NCBI GenBank assembly: GCA_007844125.1
Contig: CM017558.1
Span: 22,673,653-22,737,652, forward strand
DNA: 64,000 nt
Source of the DNA: Sinonovacula constricta
Taxonomy: Eukaryota > Mollusca > Bivalvia > Cardiida > Solecurtidae
Reading direction: 5' to 3'
A program made the translations under genes and the position numbers. The notes beneath the pieces were generated by a model. It had not been told where the DNA came from. It saw nothing but the letters and a program-made list of their open reading frames with translations, and searched no databases. Shown piece by piece: positions 1-13,240 of the stretch (positions are counted from its first letter, which is position 1; the number at the start of each line of letters is the position of its first letter).

Positions 1-357
1 TCAATTTTTGTCACAAGTGGGGAAATACATTTATGATTTTCCCAGTTGAGTGTATGAAAATACATTGATCTTTTAAAATTGACTTAAATGCTGCGCTCAA
101 CTTACTTTGATGCAGTTTTGTCTGACCAATGTCACTTTTTACCCCAGACATAAAGACACTGATGTCACTGAAATGATGAGGTGTCCAAGTTATATAACGT
201 GTAACAGTAAAAATATAGAATATATTAGGTCATAAAAATGGTTCTTTTTGCCCTGGCAGTGTATTTTGCAGACGATGACTTAAGATACTTGAAGCATAGG
301 ACAAAAAACCAAGCCAGCAACTAACAGTCATAAAGATGGTATGAATAAAGCACCCTT

Positions 358-443
358 GTCTAAACTCAGCTTGCAACAGATATTCACAGGTGGACCTGGT
401 GTCTAAACTCAGCTTTCAAGAGATATTCACAGGTGGACCTGGT
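358..443. repeat. 43-bp tandem duplication
   Basis: Two head-to-tail copies of a 43-bp unit beginning GTCTAAACTCAGCTT and ending GTGGACCTGGT, at 358-400 and 401-443, differing at only a few positions. The second copy runs straight into the SINE tail fragment, so the duplicated unit may be part of that SINE. Confidence 0.85.
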
Positions 444-560
444 GTAAGGATACATGAAATGTGACTTGGTGCAGTATCATGTCTGGTATATTCATTCCAT
501 GTTTCACTGTGAAGACAGCACCATATATGCTTCACAGGATGCTAGTCTAGATGTTTGGAT
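430..560 (+). repeat. SINE family 1, tail fragment
   Basis: The stretch around GTGACTTGGTGCAGTATCATG through the 'gtgaagacagcaccatatatgcttc' region aligns by eye with the body of the SINE copies at 22.2 kb (+) and 48.5 kb (-). The tRNA-like head is missing. It is clearly more diverged than those two copies. Confidence 0.5.
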
Positions 561-2024
561 GTGTGGATTACCTCATTAACACTTTTTTCATTTAGGTAGA
601 GGTACTGTCCATTTTAAGAAGATAGCACATTCACTGTATTGACATGCTGGATGGCCTGATGTTTGTGATGAGAATGACAAAAACACAGTGAAGGCCATAC
701 TAGTCTGGTTTAAGTAGAAACTTTCTGCAGGTTACTAAAATGCTGGTGATGGGATGCTAAACACAATACTTTACAAGCCACAAAATATATAATTACCTCG
801 TTTCAGTTGTAATTCAGTTGCCTTTGACAACATTGACATCTCACACCCTGGTGTTGAAGTAAAATGATAAACCAGCATAGGCTTCAAATGGTGTTATCAT
901 TTGGGACCATGCAGCTGAGGAGAACAACATATGATGTAAATAATATAATGGACCAAGACAGAAAATTGTTTTTTTTTGGTTACCTACTAATCTTTTCCTT
1001 TACATTTTATGCAATAAATTTATTTGAAATGATAATGTAAGTAATTGTCAGGATATGCAATTTTTAATTCTAAACCATCTTTGTTAGTTAAGTGTATGCA
1101 CATGACACAATATGTGATCCACCCTTCATAGGTTCATATAATATTTAAATTATTGCATCATTTAAGACCATTCAGTGTATTGTTTAGGAGGGATGAATAA
1201 ACATGGCATATAATCCAACATGCATAGTGTGAAGTTGTTCAAGCTTGTTGTGCAGCAATTATGGCCTAAAAATGAAAACAAATATATTGTTGTTTGAACA
1301 ACTTCTCATGCTTAGCACAAAAAATGAAAAAAACTAAAATGAAATGATTGCAGGAATAAGAGATTTTGTTGAGTGATTTTTTACATTTTTATACAAAAAG
1401 ACTTGGTGCATATTTAGTTAAAATACCAGGCCATTTAACTCTCTCTAATGTAATTATGTTGATGTCCAGCTTTTTTTACTGAGAAAGGTGAATCCACAGC
1501 ACATGGCTGGGCAGGTAAGTGGAATACCTTACATATTATTTATCCTGACCAGGATTGAACCTATAAGGTGAAAAGCTACCAGGGGCCAGGGTAAAAATCA
1601 TTGTATATATTACAACGTTTATTTTTATGATAAATAATTTTCTACTTTTGTGATGATAGTATAATAGGTTGATAAATGTTCTTGTCAACCCCAATGTAGT
1701 CCTAAAAAAGAGACAATACAAACTATGCATAAGGTATCTCATCTATGCCTGTATCAGATCACTTCTGGAACATCAGTTAACTTCTTTATATGGTAAAACG
1801 ATGATCATTCAAATTTTGTTAGCACTGTTGAGAAATATCCCATGTTGATTACTGGGTACGAACCGTGTTGAGTCCAAATACTAAAATGCGTATAAACCTA
1901 TATGACCTTCATATATATGCGACAGAATACTGTATAGATATCAGGGACATATTAAACATATTAAAGAACAATATTGATATGGTTTTATAATAACTCTTTA
2001 AGTACTTAAAATTTCTAATAATAA

Positions 2025-2056
2025 GTCCTGTTTAATAACCTCTGTTATCTCCCCTG
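2025..2056 (+). repeat. Left terminal inverted repeat
   Basis: Begins GTCCTGTTTAATAACC and continues through TTATCTCCCC. It pairs with 4111-4142 on the opposite strand. The core GTTATCTCCC resembles the subterminal TTACCTCCCC of the larger element's right end. Confidence 0.8.
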
Positions 2057-2128
2057 AATAATTGCCTCCCTAAAACGCTCTTTAGCGTGGAGGTTCGCAT
2101 TTCATTTCCGGTGGAGAGCAAATCAAAA

Positions 2129-2512
2129 ATGTCAACGGTGGCAGAAAAGGTGTTAAACTCGACTGAAAAAAGAGACATTATTGTTGTGTGTGTAGCAATT
2201 ACAGGGGAGAGTTGACAGAAGGACGCCACCTTTCACAGATTTCCAACTGACGATAATCTGAGAAAACTGTAGATAAGTTGACTTAAAACAATGAGCCAAA
2301 TGTCTACTTGCAATCTGAAGAATGGTCGACTTTGTTCAGAGCATTTTCTAGAGGGAAAATACATCAAGGAGAATCCTTTACCGTGCAGATTCGTCGTAGA
2401 CAACAAAGTTTCAAAAGTGGGTGGGGAATTGTGTGTGCATCACTCACGGCATAATCAAAACTCCAAAGCGTCTCAAAGATTTAATTGTTTGTGGAAAATG
2501 TATAATCTATGA
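2129..2512 (+). pseudogene. THAP-domain protein, broken (transposase N-terminus)
   Basis: From the ATG at 2129 a single frame encodes THAP-like sequence: TFHRFP near residue 35, then LRKL, and RLCSEHF with the Cys-x2-His pair of the C2CH zinc site near residue 70. THAP domains are zinc-dependent DNA-binding modules, common in P-element, Kolobok and PHIS-type transposases and in host regulators. The frame is interrupted by three stops. Two of these (TAG and TGA after LRKL) sit where THAP proteins have conserved tryptophans, so TGG has become a stop; the first (TGA after GES) may be the same change. The first Cys pair is not clear in this frame, although CVCSNYRG appears in a neighbouring frame, suggesting a small indel. 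The downstream part of the protein is absent. Confidence 0.75.
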
Positions 2513-3784
2513 CAATGTCGAAAGATAAAAGAATAATCGATGCATTTATTATTATTCAAGTATAAAACAATGGCTGCGATTAATAGGTTACGCGAGCAAA
2601 TCGAAACAAAGACCATCACGTGACGTTAACAGCAGCGAATTTGCACAAAGGTCATTAACAGTCACACCTCTAGTGCATGACCGCAATAAAAACAACTGAC
2701 GGTCACACATTGACTTTCAGGTTTTGTTGAGTGGCCGCTTATTACATGTTAATTAATGAAAGAATTGTCAGTTTAAGATGACCGCTGATTGGACGACAAT
2801 TAAAGAACAAAGTTAATTACGATTAATTTTAGTCAATCATAGATACTTGTAAGTAACGAACACTTCGCAGTTGTGTCTTTTGTCAACAGTTTGTCAAATA
2901 AGATATATATAGAATCCGATTCTGATAAAACTTCAGTCTCTCCAAACAAGCCAAACTGTAATAGCTTTCCAATGCGTAAATTCAACCGTTTTGTTACAGC
3001 AAGAATGCACGCTATCCAGTGCGATAGATACAATGCCTGGCAGCAATTATGTCACTAATATGGGAATATATAATTCATATATGGTACAACTATTCCCAAT
3101 TCAGTACGACTATTCCCGGTACGAGGATGTAGTGGTACGGCTATTCCCGCACCCGACATATACAAGACTATGCTTCCCAATGTTTATGTCAATTCGTATA
3201 TTATGTGATAACCATCAGAGTTGAAATTCACAAAACAAGTATCGGATAGGACATTTATATTGAATTTCCTTAACAAAAGAAATGTAATTTACCACTAGGA
3301 TTTCATCTGCTGAAAATTTGTAATGACTAAATTTTTGTCTACACAGGGTGACTGTATTGCGAGAAATCTTAATACATGTAGTTACATATAATGCAATACT
3401 ATTTTTTATAATTATTATGTATTTCTAAATTTTCAATTAAAATGCATGTACATGACAGTCTTCTGAAACAGAATGACATCATATAGATGGATTTTCAAAC
3501 AAAATATTGACATCTGAAAAATAAGGTCTGTTTTCAGTGTGTCTAGCTTAAGATATGTCCACACTTTACCAACAAAATCATATCTCTAACTGAAGAAATT
3601 CACTTAAGTTAAGAATGTTTCCCATTAGATTAGGTTAAACATCTTTTATTTAAAAAATGCATTTCTACTGAGGTCATGTCCACTAAAAATGGTCTCCGAC
3701 AATGTGCCTTTAGTTGACACAATGCTCTATATTTAAGGTAGCAAAGCGGTTGCATTTCGGTATTTGGAAAATGTAAACTGAATA
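2513..3784. other. Non-coding interior of the short transposon
   Basis: AT-rich sequence between the THAP and SAP relics with only short chance frames. No SWIM, YqaJ or transposase catalytic motif is visible on either strand, consistent with loss of the middle of an originally longer element. Confidence 0.55.
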
Positions 3785-4051
3785 GAGATAGAGCTAGGTT
3801 TTGTAAGATTCTCCCCGAATGGTGTTACAAACAACTCTCCTTCGCGTTTGATGCGGTCTTCTTCGTCGTCCAATTTAATGTCACTTAATGTCCGTGTACC
3901 AAGCTTTTCTATCGCGTATTATAAGTTCCGGACGATTCCCTGATACATGCGCCCCTCTTTCTCTAAGATAGTCTTTCAAGTCTTTCAGTTCACGCACTGA
4001 TAATTTTGAAAATTTGTACAGATCACCGATTTCATTGTTTTCAGACGCCAT
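3785..4051 (-). pseudogene. SAP-domain protein 5' exon, broken
   Basis: Read leftward from an ATG at 4051, in the context CAAGATGG. Residues about 15-45 (KLSVRELKDL, DYLRERGAHV, GNRPELIIR) match the SAP motif, a helix-loop-helix DNA-binding module. A one-base frameshift about 50 codons in leads to a stop; the other frame then continues sensibly (TLSDIKLDDEEDRIK, then EGELFVTPFGENL). In bivalve transposon proteins SAP is often the N-terminal part of SAP-SWIM-YqaJ proteins, and the larger element in this window has that order. No SWIM or YqaJ part remains. Function as the accessory DNA-processing protein of the element is inference. Confidence 0.65.
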
Positions 4052-4110
4052 CTTGTTTTTTGTGTTTTTTTCACACCGGAAGTTGTACGCAAAACGAACG
4101 ATAACTCTTC

Positions 4111-4142
4111 AAAGGGAGATAACAAGGGTTAATAAACAGGAC
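4111..4142 (-). repeat. Right terminal inverted repeat
   Basis: On the minus strand begins GTCCTGTTTATTAACC and continues through GTTATCTCCC, matching the left end at about 27 of 32 positions. Followed by TAA, the second copy of the target duplication. Confidence 0.8.
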
Positions 4143-4145
4143 TAA

Positions 4146-7100
4146 ACACGCAGCGCCTACCTGATAGTTTTAAGCAGGAACTGGGCTAAACCTCTGTCCG
4201 CATTCAGTTCGACTTCCATTGCCATCTTCGTTCAATACACGTGTTGAGACAAAAAAAATAGTGTGATACAACCATGTGGTCTTTTTTGTTCTCTTTCTTG
4301 TTTCTTTTAGATGATTTATTTACTTATTGGCTACATTCTTTCTTTGCGTGTTATCGACTGATGTTTAGAGCGATCAACGATTTAACTTGCATATGTATGT
4401 GCTGCAGCCCCAGATATATAACCAGTTTTTATTTAAAGTGCTAGCCGTGCATCCTTTGAGTAGGACCATGACTGTTTACATAATTATTATTCATAATAAT
4501 CACGTGGTTGCTTTTCCGCCATTTTCCGATCAAAAACCCGGAACTAATCGAAAGTGGTCGTAAGAAAAATGTTTGAATATAAAGGACCTACTTACATTCA
4601 AAACAGGTGTTGTATCGGTCAAATATCAACACATTACAATGCCATCGTGGGTCCATATTCTCCAGAAGTCTAAGTTTAGGGTCCCTTTAACCGATGATGG
4701 CCTTATTTTAACGATTCTTTTACTTTGAAACGGTCGCACTGCAACTTTAAAAAGAAAGCAGATGATCCATTTAAAGAATATAAACATAATTATGATTAAA
4801 GAGATTGGGACTCTAAGGTAAAAATTCACGATCATAATATAACTTATAATTGAATATTTACTAGACTCAGACTCGGATCCAGCTACCTAGGTGAAGAAAA
4901 TAAAGACCCCCACCCACCCAGACAAAGCAGAATTAATAAAAAAAATTGCTTTTTAATTATTTCGAAGAAATAAAATACATTAAATATATTTAATAATATA
5001 GGTTAAAACCTACATAAACATAAATAATACAATATCCAACCGATATCATATCCAAATTAAACAATAACTAAAGTTTCCGAAACCACATGACACGTGGTGG
5101 GATGAAATCTCATCAAAATCTAAAAATTCCTAGCGAAGCCATTCCTGATTGGTTGAACCCCAATTTGGTGGGAAGATTATGACTACTGTTTGTTTTAAGG
5201 CATTATACCTCTATGAGGTTATTTCTTAAAATGTTCACCAGTTAAATATTTTTTTTTACTCATGATTAGAGCTGGCACTTTTTTCCTCTAGAAGTGGATA
5301 TGAAATCGGATTATTATGAACAAAATAACACATTAAGGGTAAAACATAAATAAATAATCACCTTACAAAATTAAGGCAAATAGATGGAGGGTAGCTGAAT
5401 AAACAGTGGACTCATAAAGACCCCGAAAAAAGTAAGCCACGCGACATTGACCCGCTATCACACAGAATCTTCATTTTAGGGCAGTAAAACTTGTTAATCA
5501 ATTCTAATATGTTCATTCTTCCCAAACCTATAAATAAGAACAATTAAATAAATGACAATTGGAATTCCTGCTAAAAATAGACATCGCCGTCAAAGCAGAT
5601 TACGGAGATGAGCTGAAACATGAGTGGTCACGTGGCTTTCCTAGTTTAAAAATAGCTAACTGTGCAACGTGGCTCAGAAAAGAAATACATTTTAATGACA
5701 ATTGTGGCATTATCTTTTACTTTTCACGCAGGTTTGTGACATCAATAAACAAAATGTTTGCAATCTGTTCAGGTAACAATGATTTATTTGTTAAGTGAAA
5801 GTATTTTTTGGTCGAAACTTTCAGGTACCACCTTTAAACGAGCTTATTAACTAGGTACCCACCAAGAGTCCAATTCAGACCATACTTCAGGCAAATAACT
5901 TTTACACCATGCACAGACAACATGGCGGGGTCATGATAAAATCCGAAAGGATATGTTGACCTCATCAAATTAGTACCAACCTACCGACAGACTTGTAGTT
6001 GTTGCTGTTTTGTGGCTCTTCAAAGGAGTTCATAGCCATGTTCTGAATGCTTGTAAGGTTCAGAACTGTTCTTACCATGCCCTGATGATAACTGTTGGAA
6101 ATTTGATCGGTGCTAAAAGTTGCGATTTTAGTGTTTTTATTTGTTTATTTAGAAGAATAGACTCCATGGATTCGGAGTATTTATATGTTTTTGCATATTT
6201 TTACATTTAACTATATTTAAATAAGATTTATTTGCTATTGTGTGCTGCCTTAACCAAAACAGCACCGGGTTAAAGGATTTCTCTGGGTCACAGTAGGGAC
6301 AGTTCCTAGGAGTTAACTTGCATTCTTTACTAGGGTAGCTTGCTCATAGTCTTAATTGGGTTACAAAAAAACTATACTAATTTTACTATATTGTGGCAGT
6401 ACATTTTGACCTAAGAGTCCTACCACCATCTCTGAATTCATGCGTTAATTTGTACTCAGTAAAATTATTTACAGCCTTCTTTTTGTAATGTCCTCTGATG
6501 AAATTATAGCTTTTTCTACATGGCTTGGTATCCACTCTAGTTTTATAAAAGTGTTAAGCTATTTTTTGATAGTTGTATTTAAGCCGTATAGTTCCTTGAT
6601 ATTGATAGACTGTAAAGATTGTAAGGCATTTAAAGAGTATAATTTTAGTGTGTGTTTTTTCTTTGGCGAATTTCTTTTTTACCCATCAAAAAGCATTGTT
6701 CATAGGGTAAATTTCTCATGTGCAGATAGAGTGTCTGCTAACTTCTTAGATTTTGCAGTCTCTAAATATTATATCATTTTCCATTGTTGTCAAAAGGGTA
6801 TTATTTTCAGAATCTATACAGCCGTCTAGGTACATGCTGATGTGCACTAATGATTGATTTATGTGATTTTAGGAGATTATTTAAATGGTTTCGTTATCTT
6901 AAAAAGGACCACATCGTTATTAGAGTTAATCAATTAAAGAACAGAACAATTAACACCTCCGGTCAACACGCTATACATAGGGATCAGTCAACATAACGCA
7001 CGGCTAAAAGTTCTACATCCTTTAAGATTAGTGGTGTCACCAATTAATCGGAATTAACACCGTGCACGTGACTGGCAGGGTGAGAACATGTACGGATGTT

Positions 7101-7911
7101 GCGGGGGCATAATGTCATATGTTCACTGCTATTTATGATACAAGCACATTGTTTTGACAAACACATTCACGCCTTAAACGTTTGATCACATCACTGGCAG
7201 AAGAATAGTGGCTTAATATTAGTTAAATTTTCTACACTTGTGAACGTACTTTTAATTGAATTTCCGTCGAGCACTAAATTGCTTTTAAGTTTATGTAAAT
7301 TCACATAAATATGTTTACAATTTACGTGTTTAAAATAATTGGGCGAACAGACTAGATCAGTGTTGATTGTGCCCAGTGATGACATAGGTAAGCTAGTTTT
7401 ACAATTTACAAACTTGTCGGAATAGTAGAGATGATTCCACACGGTCCATTTATTTATTAACAATATACATTGTATATGAGCCATATCATTCGATTCCCAT
7501 ATTTAAGACAGACCTCTTTTCCACAAAATGACAACGCGCTAGATTGTGTTATAGCTAGATTTTCCATATGTATGTTTATTCCAATTATGTCTAACTTCTC
7601 CTTATTGTCCATAAAAGTGTCGGTAAATAACCAGAATCACTTACCTAGTTTTCATGAGTATTGTCCTAAACTTCCATTCATATCCAATCTTAGCATCTTG
7701 TCATTCAAGTTATAAGAATGAAAACTACATAAGTGTGCAATGTTAATTTGCGTGTAAAAATATGCTCACCGATAGTATGCATGTACATGATATGTGATAT
7801 ATTATTTAGTTTCTGTTTACAACCATAAACTGTTTTTGTATTTGTATAGCATTTATTATGGCATTTAGAACTTTTGTATGACCATGATAATGTTATAAGA
7901 AAAATGTTACC
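4146..7911. other. Gene-free stretch
   Basis: Several open frames of 60-110 codons occur (for example 6488-6829 +, 5559-5798 +, 7191-7484 -). They lack recognisable domains, splice context or coding-like composition, so I regard them as chance frames. No element ends were found. Confidence 0.5.
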
Positions 7912-7915
7912 GATA

Positions 7916-7949
<34 letters not shown>

Positions 7950-7954
7950 CATAC
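7912..7954. repeat. AT dinucleotide microsatellite
   Basis: Runs of TA interrupted by single C bases (pattern TATATAC), about 43 bp. Confidence 0.9.
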
Positions 7955-7984
7955 GTATCAAAGAATTATGTGACGGCACAGCAC

Positions 7985-8160
7985 AATTCTCCGTGTGTTA
8001 CATTACCATACTACACGTTCCGTTACGCTACAACAGTCTAGTCATAAGCGTTACGTTCCATTACGATACGATGTACCATTTACGATGTGGTATGTTACGT
8101 TACTTTACAATAGGCCTGTCACGTTACACGATACGCTACGTTACCGTAAGTTTGTTAATG
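7985..8160. repeat. Degenerate CGTTAC-rich tract
   Basis: The motifs CGTTAC, TTACGTT and their near variants (GATACG, CTACGTT) recur about every 8-15 bases. This gives a higher CpG content than the neighbours. It looks like a decayed short tandem repeat. Confidence 0.5.
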
Positions 8161-8715
8161 GGTTCCGTGACATGGGTAATTTTGGAACAATGTAAAAATC
8201 TAATTGCAATATTTCCATAAAAATCATGAACATGTTTTATATTTTGGTCATTGAAAACAATGTTTCTCCAATAGATTTAACGATAACAGATTTAACGAAT
8301 TTAAGGCTTTAGGTAATTGGGTTACCAACGTTTTAGGAATGTAACTGCCAGAACATTTTACCGTCGCACCGGCTATAAGTGAACGCTCGCCGAAAAAAGA
8401 CCGCGTATTAAACCTTTCCATGCAGGTAATTGAACATTGTTTTGGGGTGGTATGTTTGAATTTTTACTTAATTTTACAAGACTTATCCTTATTATTGCAT
8501 CACAAGCTTATTAAAGTACATAAACCGTCTAAATTGAAAGAAGGTCGCTGAAGGAATTCCGAACCACACCATCTCAAAACCGTTGTTATCATAAATAACC
8601 GTTGCACACACGAGTTTGTCGTAGGAAATCGAGTCCTTTTTATATTTAACTTCTCTTCAATAACATTGTTACTCGAAATGTAATTTTAAATTAAGCAAAG
8701 AAGGTTCTTTATTAC
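8161..8715. other. Gene-free stretch
   Basis: AT-rich; no supported feature on either strand. The Gypsy relic begins just to the right, without a recognisable reverse transcriptase core here. Confidence 0.5.
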
Positions 8716-8719
8716 TAGA

Positions 8720-10650
8720 TTTATAGGAAAAGTATCTTCACACCGATACGTCTTCTGGTGGTCTTGGTGCTGTGTTTTATCAGGAACAAGACGGCATAGA
8801 CAGAGTCATTGCATATGCAAGCAGAAGCCTTAAACTATCAGAAAAGTACTACCACTCTAGTAAACTTGAATTCTTAGTTTGAAATAGGCCATTACCGACA
8901 AATTCCACAATTATCTTAATGGAGTATCTTTCACTGTCTACGCCGATAACAACCCATTGACTTACATTCAGACAGCTGTTGAACTTCATGCTTGTGGACA
9001 ACGATGGATCGCTGAATTAGCAATTACGACTTAAACATACCATTTACCATTCTGGCAAATCCAATGTCGAAGCTGACGCTCTGTCGAATATGTTTCCAGA
9101 AACGTCAAAAGCAAACAAGATCGACAAAGAAGTGATCCAGGCCGTATTCCGATTTGGGAGTCCAGAAATTGGCGACACAAACGACAAGGAAGTTTCAGAA
9201 ACAGAAGAACATCAAACTTTAAATCAAACACTTACCTTTCAAAGTCAGGACTGGTCACATGGTCAAGAGTCAGATCCGAACATCAAGCATCTGATTTCTT
9301 TTGTTTCAACAAGATCAGCACCTTAAACAAAATCGGAGACTACTGAAATGAGAAAGTACATATGACATTTCAACAAATATATTCTGGAAGATGGAATTCT
9401 ATACCACAAAGGAAATCTTAATGAACAAATTACTCAGTAAATCGCCCTTCCTGAAGTTGCAAGATAAACTATCTTTCACGCCTATCATGACTGACGACTT
9501 AGAACTTCAAGGACGTGAACGGACGCTAAGCCTTTTAAAAAAGACCAAACATGGACGTTAGATGTTGAATCAGCCAATGCAGGAAGTGCCTAGCAATAAA
9601 GACACTACAGCAAATGTAAACTTCAAAGCATCGAATCAACATATCCAATGAAAGTAGTACGGATAAATTATTTTTCGCTTGAAACTTCAAAAGGTGGATT
9701 TAAAACATCCTAGTAATAACTGACCACTTTACCAGATATGCACAAGCCATTCCGACAAGGAATCACACCGCAAGAACAAATGCCAGAGAATTATTCAACA
9801 ATTTCTCTGTACATTATGCCAAATTACACAGTGGTCGTGGACAAAACTTTCTTTCGAAGACCATGAAGATATTGTGCCAAATTACTTGAGTGAAACGATC
9901 AAGAACAACATCTTACCATCGTCAAGGGAATTACCCGTGCGAACGATTCAATAAAACCTTATTACAGATGCTAGGAACCTTACCATCAGACAAGAAATCC
10001 GATGGGAAGTCAGCTGTGCCGACATTAATACATACGTACAACTCAACAATCCACTCGTCGACAGGATATAGTCCCCATTAGTTAATGTACGAAAGAAAGC
10101 CCAGACTGGTGATTGACGCGGTACTTGGTATGAGACGACAGGCAATTACTGGCAATTCTCCGAATGAGGAAACTGGAAAATAACTTGAAAAAGGCATACG
10201 AGCAAGCAGACAAAGCAGCAAAACAAGCCGGTCATCGACATTAGAGGAATTATGACAAAAAGGGTCGGAAAAACAATCTTACTATAGTAGATAGAGTACT
10301 TTTAAAATGTTGGTCTTAAAGAAAAACATAAACTGGCAAATGTCTTGGGCGAACATGTTTACAGAGTCACCCGACAGAGAGGTGAGGAAATACCGATCTT
10401 TGACGTCATGATAGAAGATTGGGGTGTCCAGTTAAGACAATACATAGAATCATCATCCTTGTCATCAACCACTTACCTCTTACGGATTATTCAAATTCGT
10501 CAACGTCCGAATATAGCCCTGCAGAGGAGGATGTCAAACACAGCGCTCGCTCAACCGTCACCTCAGACACTTCATCAAGCGATGACGAGAGCCAGAGCGA
10601 AGAAGAGTAACTCGACCTCGCCGAACGCGGAAACAACCATTATGGAATAG
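8720..10650 (+). pseudogene. Ty3/Gypsy pol relic: RNase H to integrase C-terminus
   Basis: Frames carry, in order: RNase H (HTDTSSGGLGAVFYQ, then ASRSL, KLEFL, and DNNPLTY in another frame); an integrase zinc-finger remnant (QCRKCLA near 9.57 kb); the integrase core beginning TDHFTRYAQAIPT near 9.72 kb; SGRGQNF, where the family has a catalytic Asp in place of this Gly; CERFNKTLLQMLGTLP with the catalytic Glu; YNSTIHSSTGYSP; and the C-terminal domain (YRVTRQRGEE). In Gypsy elements these domains degrade the RNA template and insert the cDNA. At least six stops and frameshifts make it non-functional, and the integrase Asp-to-Gly change would inactivate it. No reverse transcriptase precedes it and no LTR pair was recognised, so this is a truncated 3' half. 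Confidence 0.85.
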
Positions 10651-11935
<1,285 letters not shown>

Positions 11936-12363
11936 ATGCGTAATAAGTATTCAACTTGCAATTCACTTTTATTAGTTTTCATATAATTTTACCAGTTTTA
12001 TTTTCTGTTTTGTAATACATACTTCGGGGTGTAAATTAAGGGTAATAACAACATTTGTAGAACAATATGACTATGGCCAATCTAAAAAATAATTTGAAAA
12101 AGATCAATGATGTTAATAAAAACAACAATTGCAAATCAATAAGAATATATTCTATAAACTATTAAAAAAATAATAAAAAAAAAATTGCAAAACGACAAGA
12201 AAGAGGTCAATAAAACAACATTGCAAAACAAAAAGAATATGGCTCATAAAACATTTGCAAACAACAAGAATGAAGTCAATCAAACAACATTTGCACAAAA
12301 TATTAATACGGTCAATAAATTTGTTTTATTCTTAACCAATATTCAAAATTACTGCCTTTCTAG

Positions 12364-12447
12364 GGCCCCCCAAAACGGCAGAAGTTAGACACAAGAAAAG
12401 AGAGAGACCAACTAAAAATGGCCGGAGACAAGGAGAGGTCTGCCACA
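12364..12447 (+). CDS. 84-nt exon module A1 (charged 28-residue segment)
   Basis: Preceded by the acceptor CCTTTCTAG and followed by the weak donor GTAGGT. Exactly 84 nt, open in one frame (starts GPPKRQ, centre KLDTRKERDQL, end AGDKERSAT). The same length, phase and splice borders recur at 17,464 and 21,969. Symmetric phase-0 exons can be duplicated or skipped without breaking a frame. The peptide is Lys/Arg/Glu/Asp-rich and soluble-looking; I do not recognise it. It may be one of several copies of an exon in a gene whose other exons I cannot identify, or part of a repeat that carries splice sites. Confidence 0.45.
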
Positions 12448-12629
12448 GTAGGTTTTTATAATCTTTGTCAGTACAGAAAAGTGGGTGGAGCGCCTATATG
12501 GCATAGTAGTAGAGGTGCCGACATCGACAGGATTGTCACAGCTCTATTCAGAAAAAGATAAAAACGACGAAGAAAAAACTAATATCTGCTCAGTTAGGAG
12601 GATTCATCTAACCACAGTGAAATGAAACC

Positions 12630-13240
12630 ACATCAACCAGAATGTGACGAGAAAGACACCCCATGAACATCGCCATCTCTTTTTTTCAGAAATCAGTAGC
12701 CCACATGCCAGACGACCAGAAAAGGGCAGTTGCTGGAATATTCTATAAGTATCAATCCACATGTTTGCAAAGTGAATTTGATCTTGGGTTGGCAAACCTT
12801 ACTGAGCCCAGGTTGGCACTAGTGACGCGCTTAGGCGTATACTTCTAGCATATGCTGATGTAGACAGAAAGGCGATTGAAGGAGTTACTTAAGATAGGAG
12901 TGAAAGTGTACATCGCCTTGGGCAAGCCCAATCGTTTTTGTTCGCAAAACGTCAGAAGAAATAAGACCATGTATTAGACTATAGAAAGGTTAACAAATTA
13001 GTGAAACCAGATTGGTATCCATCACCACGCATTCAGGACTGTTAAGATGCAGTGGCAGGCTCCTCGTTATTCAGTAGCTACGATCAAACAAGTGGTTACT
13101 TCGAAATTCCTCTTCGAGAACAAGATATACCAAAAATGCATTCGTATGTAAGTCGTATGTAAGAATGGCCAGTTTAAAATGACTTGTTTGCCATTAGGTA
13201 TAAACAACGCAGCTTCCACATTTCAGATGTGAACCCTACT
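12630..13240 (+). pseudogene. Gypsy pol fragment: protease-RT linker and RT N-terminal half
   Basis: Contains SVAHMPDDQKRAVAG and EFDLGLANLTE (the region just before the reverse transcriptase), then pieces matching SPWASPI, VNKLVKPDWYPSP, the fingers-palm stretch SSYDQTSGYFEIPL, and LPLGINNAASTFQ. The catalytic YxDD block is absent because homology stops at about 13,230, where sequence shared with unit 2 (19,925) resumes. I infer a deletion of about 1.8 kb relative to the copy in unit 2. Stops and frameshifts are present throughout. Confidence 0.8.

Larger units (their letters stand above)
1..2021. other. Gene-free AT-rich stretch
   Basis: No reading frame, splice-bounded exon or RNA gene could be supported here. 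It holds the 43-bp duplication and the SINE tail listed separately; 561-2021 is featureless AT-rich sequence with short A and T runs. Confidence 0.6.
2022..4145. mobile_element. Short THAP/SAP inverted-repeat DNA transposon
   Basis: The element body is 2025-4142 (2,118 bp), bounded by 32-nt inverted repeats matching at about 27 positions and flanked by the direct repeat TAA (2022-2024 and 4143-4145). A 3-bp TWA target duplication is a PIF/Harbinger hallmark. Just inside the left end a THAP-domain frame runs rightward; just inside the right end a SAP-domain frame runs leftward. The 1.3 kb between them has no recognisable coding. I infer a deletion derivative of the same kind of element as the 9.27-kb transposon at 34.46 kb, which has the same gene pair in the same converging orientation. 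Confidence 0.8.

Noticed and set aside
6488..6829. 113-codon open frame
   Set aside because: Phe/Ile/Ser-rich chance frame in AT-rich DNA, no domain, no splice or promoter context.
7191..7484. 97-codon minus-strand frame
   Set aside because: No recognisable domain or neighbouring exons; composition like the surrounding non-coding DNA.
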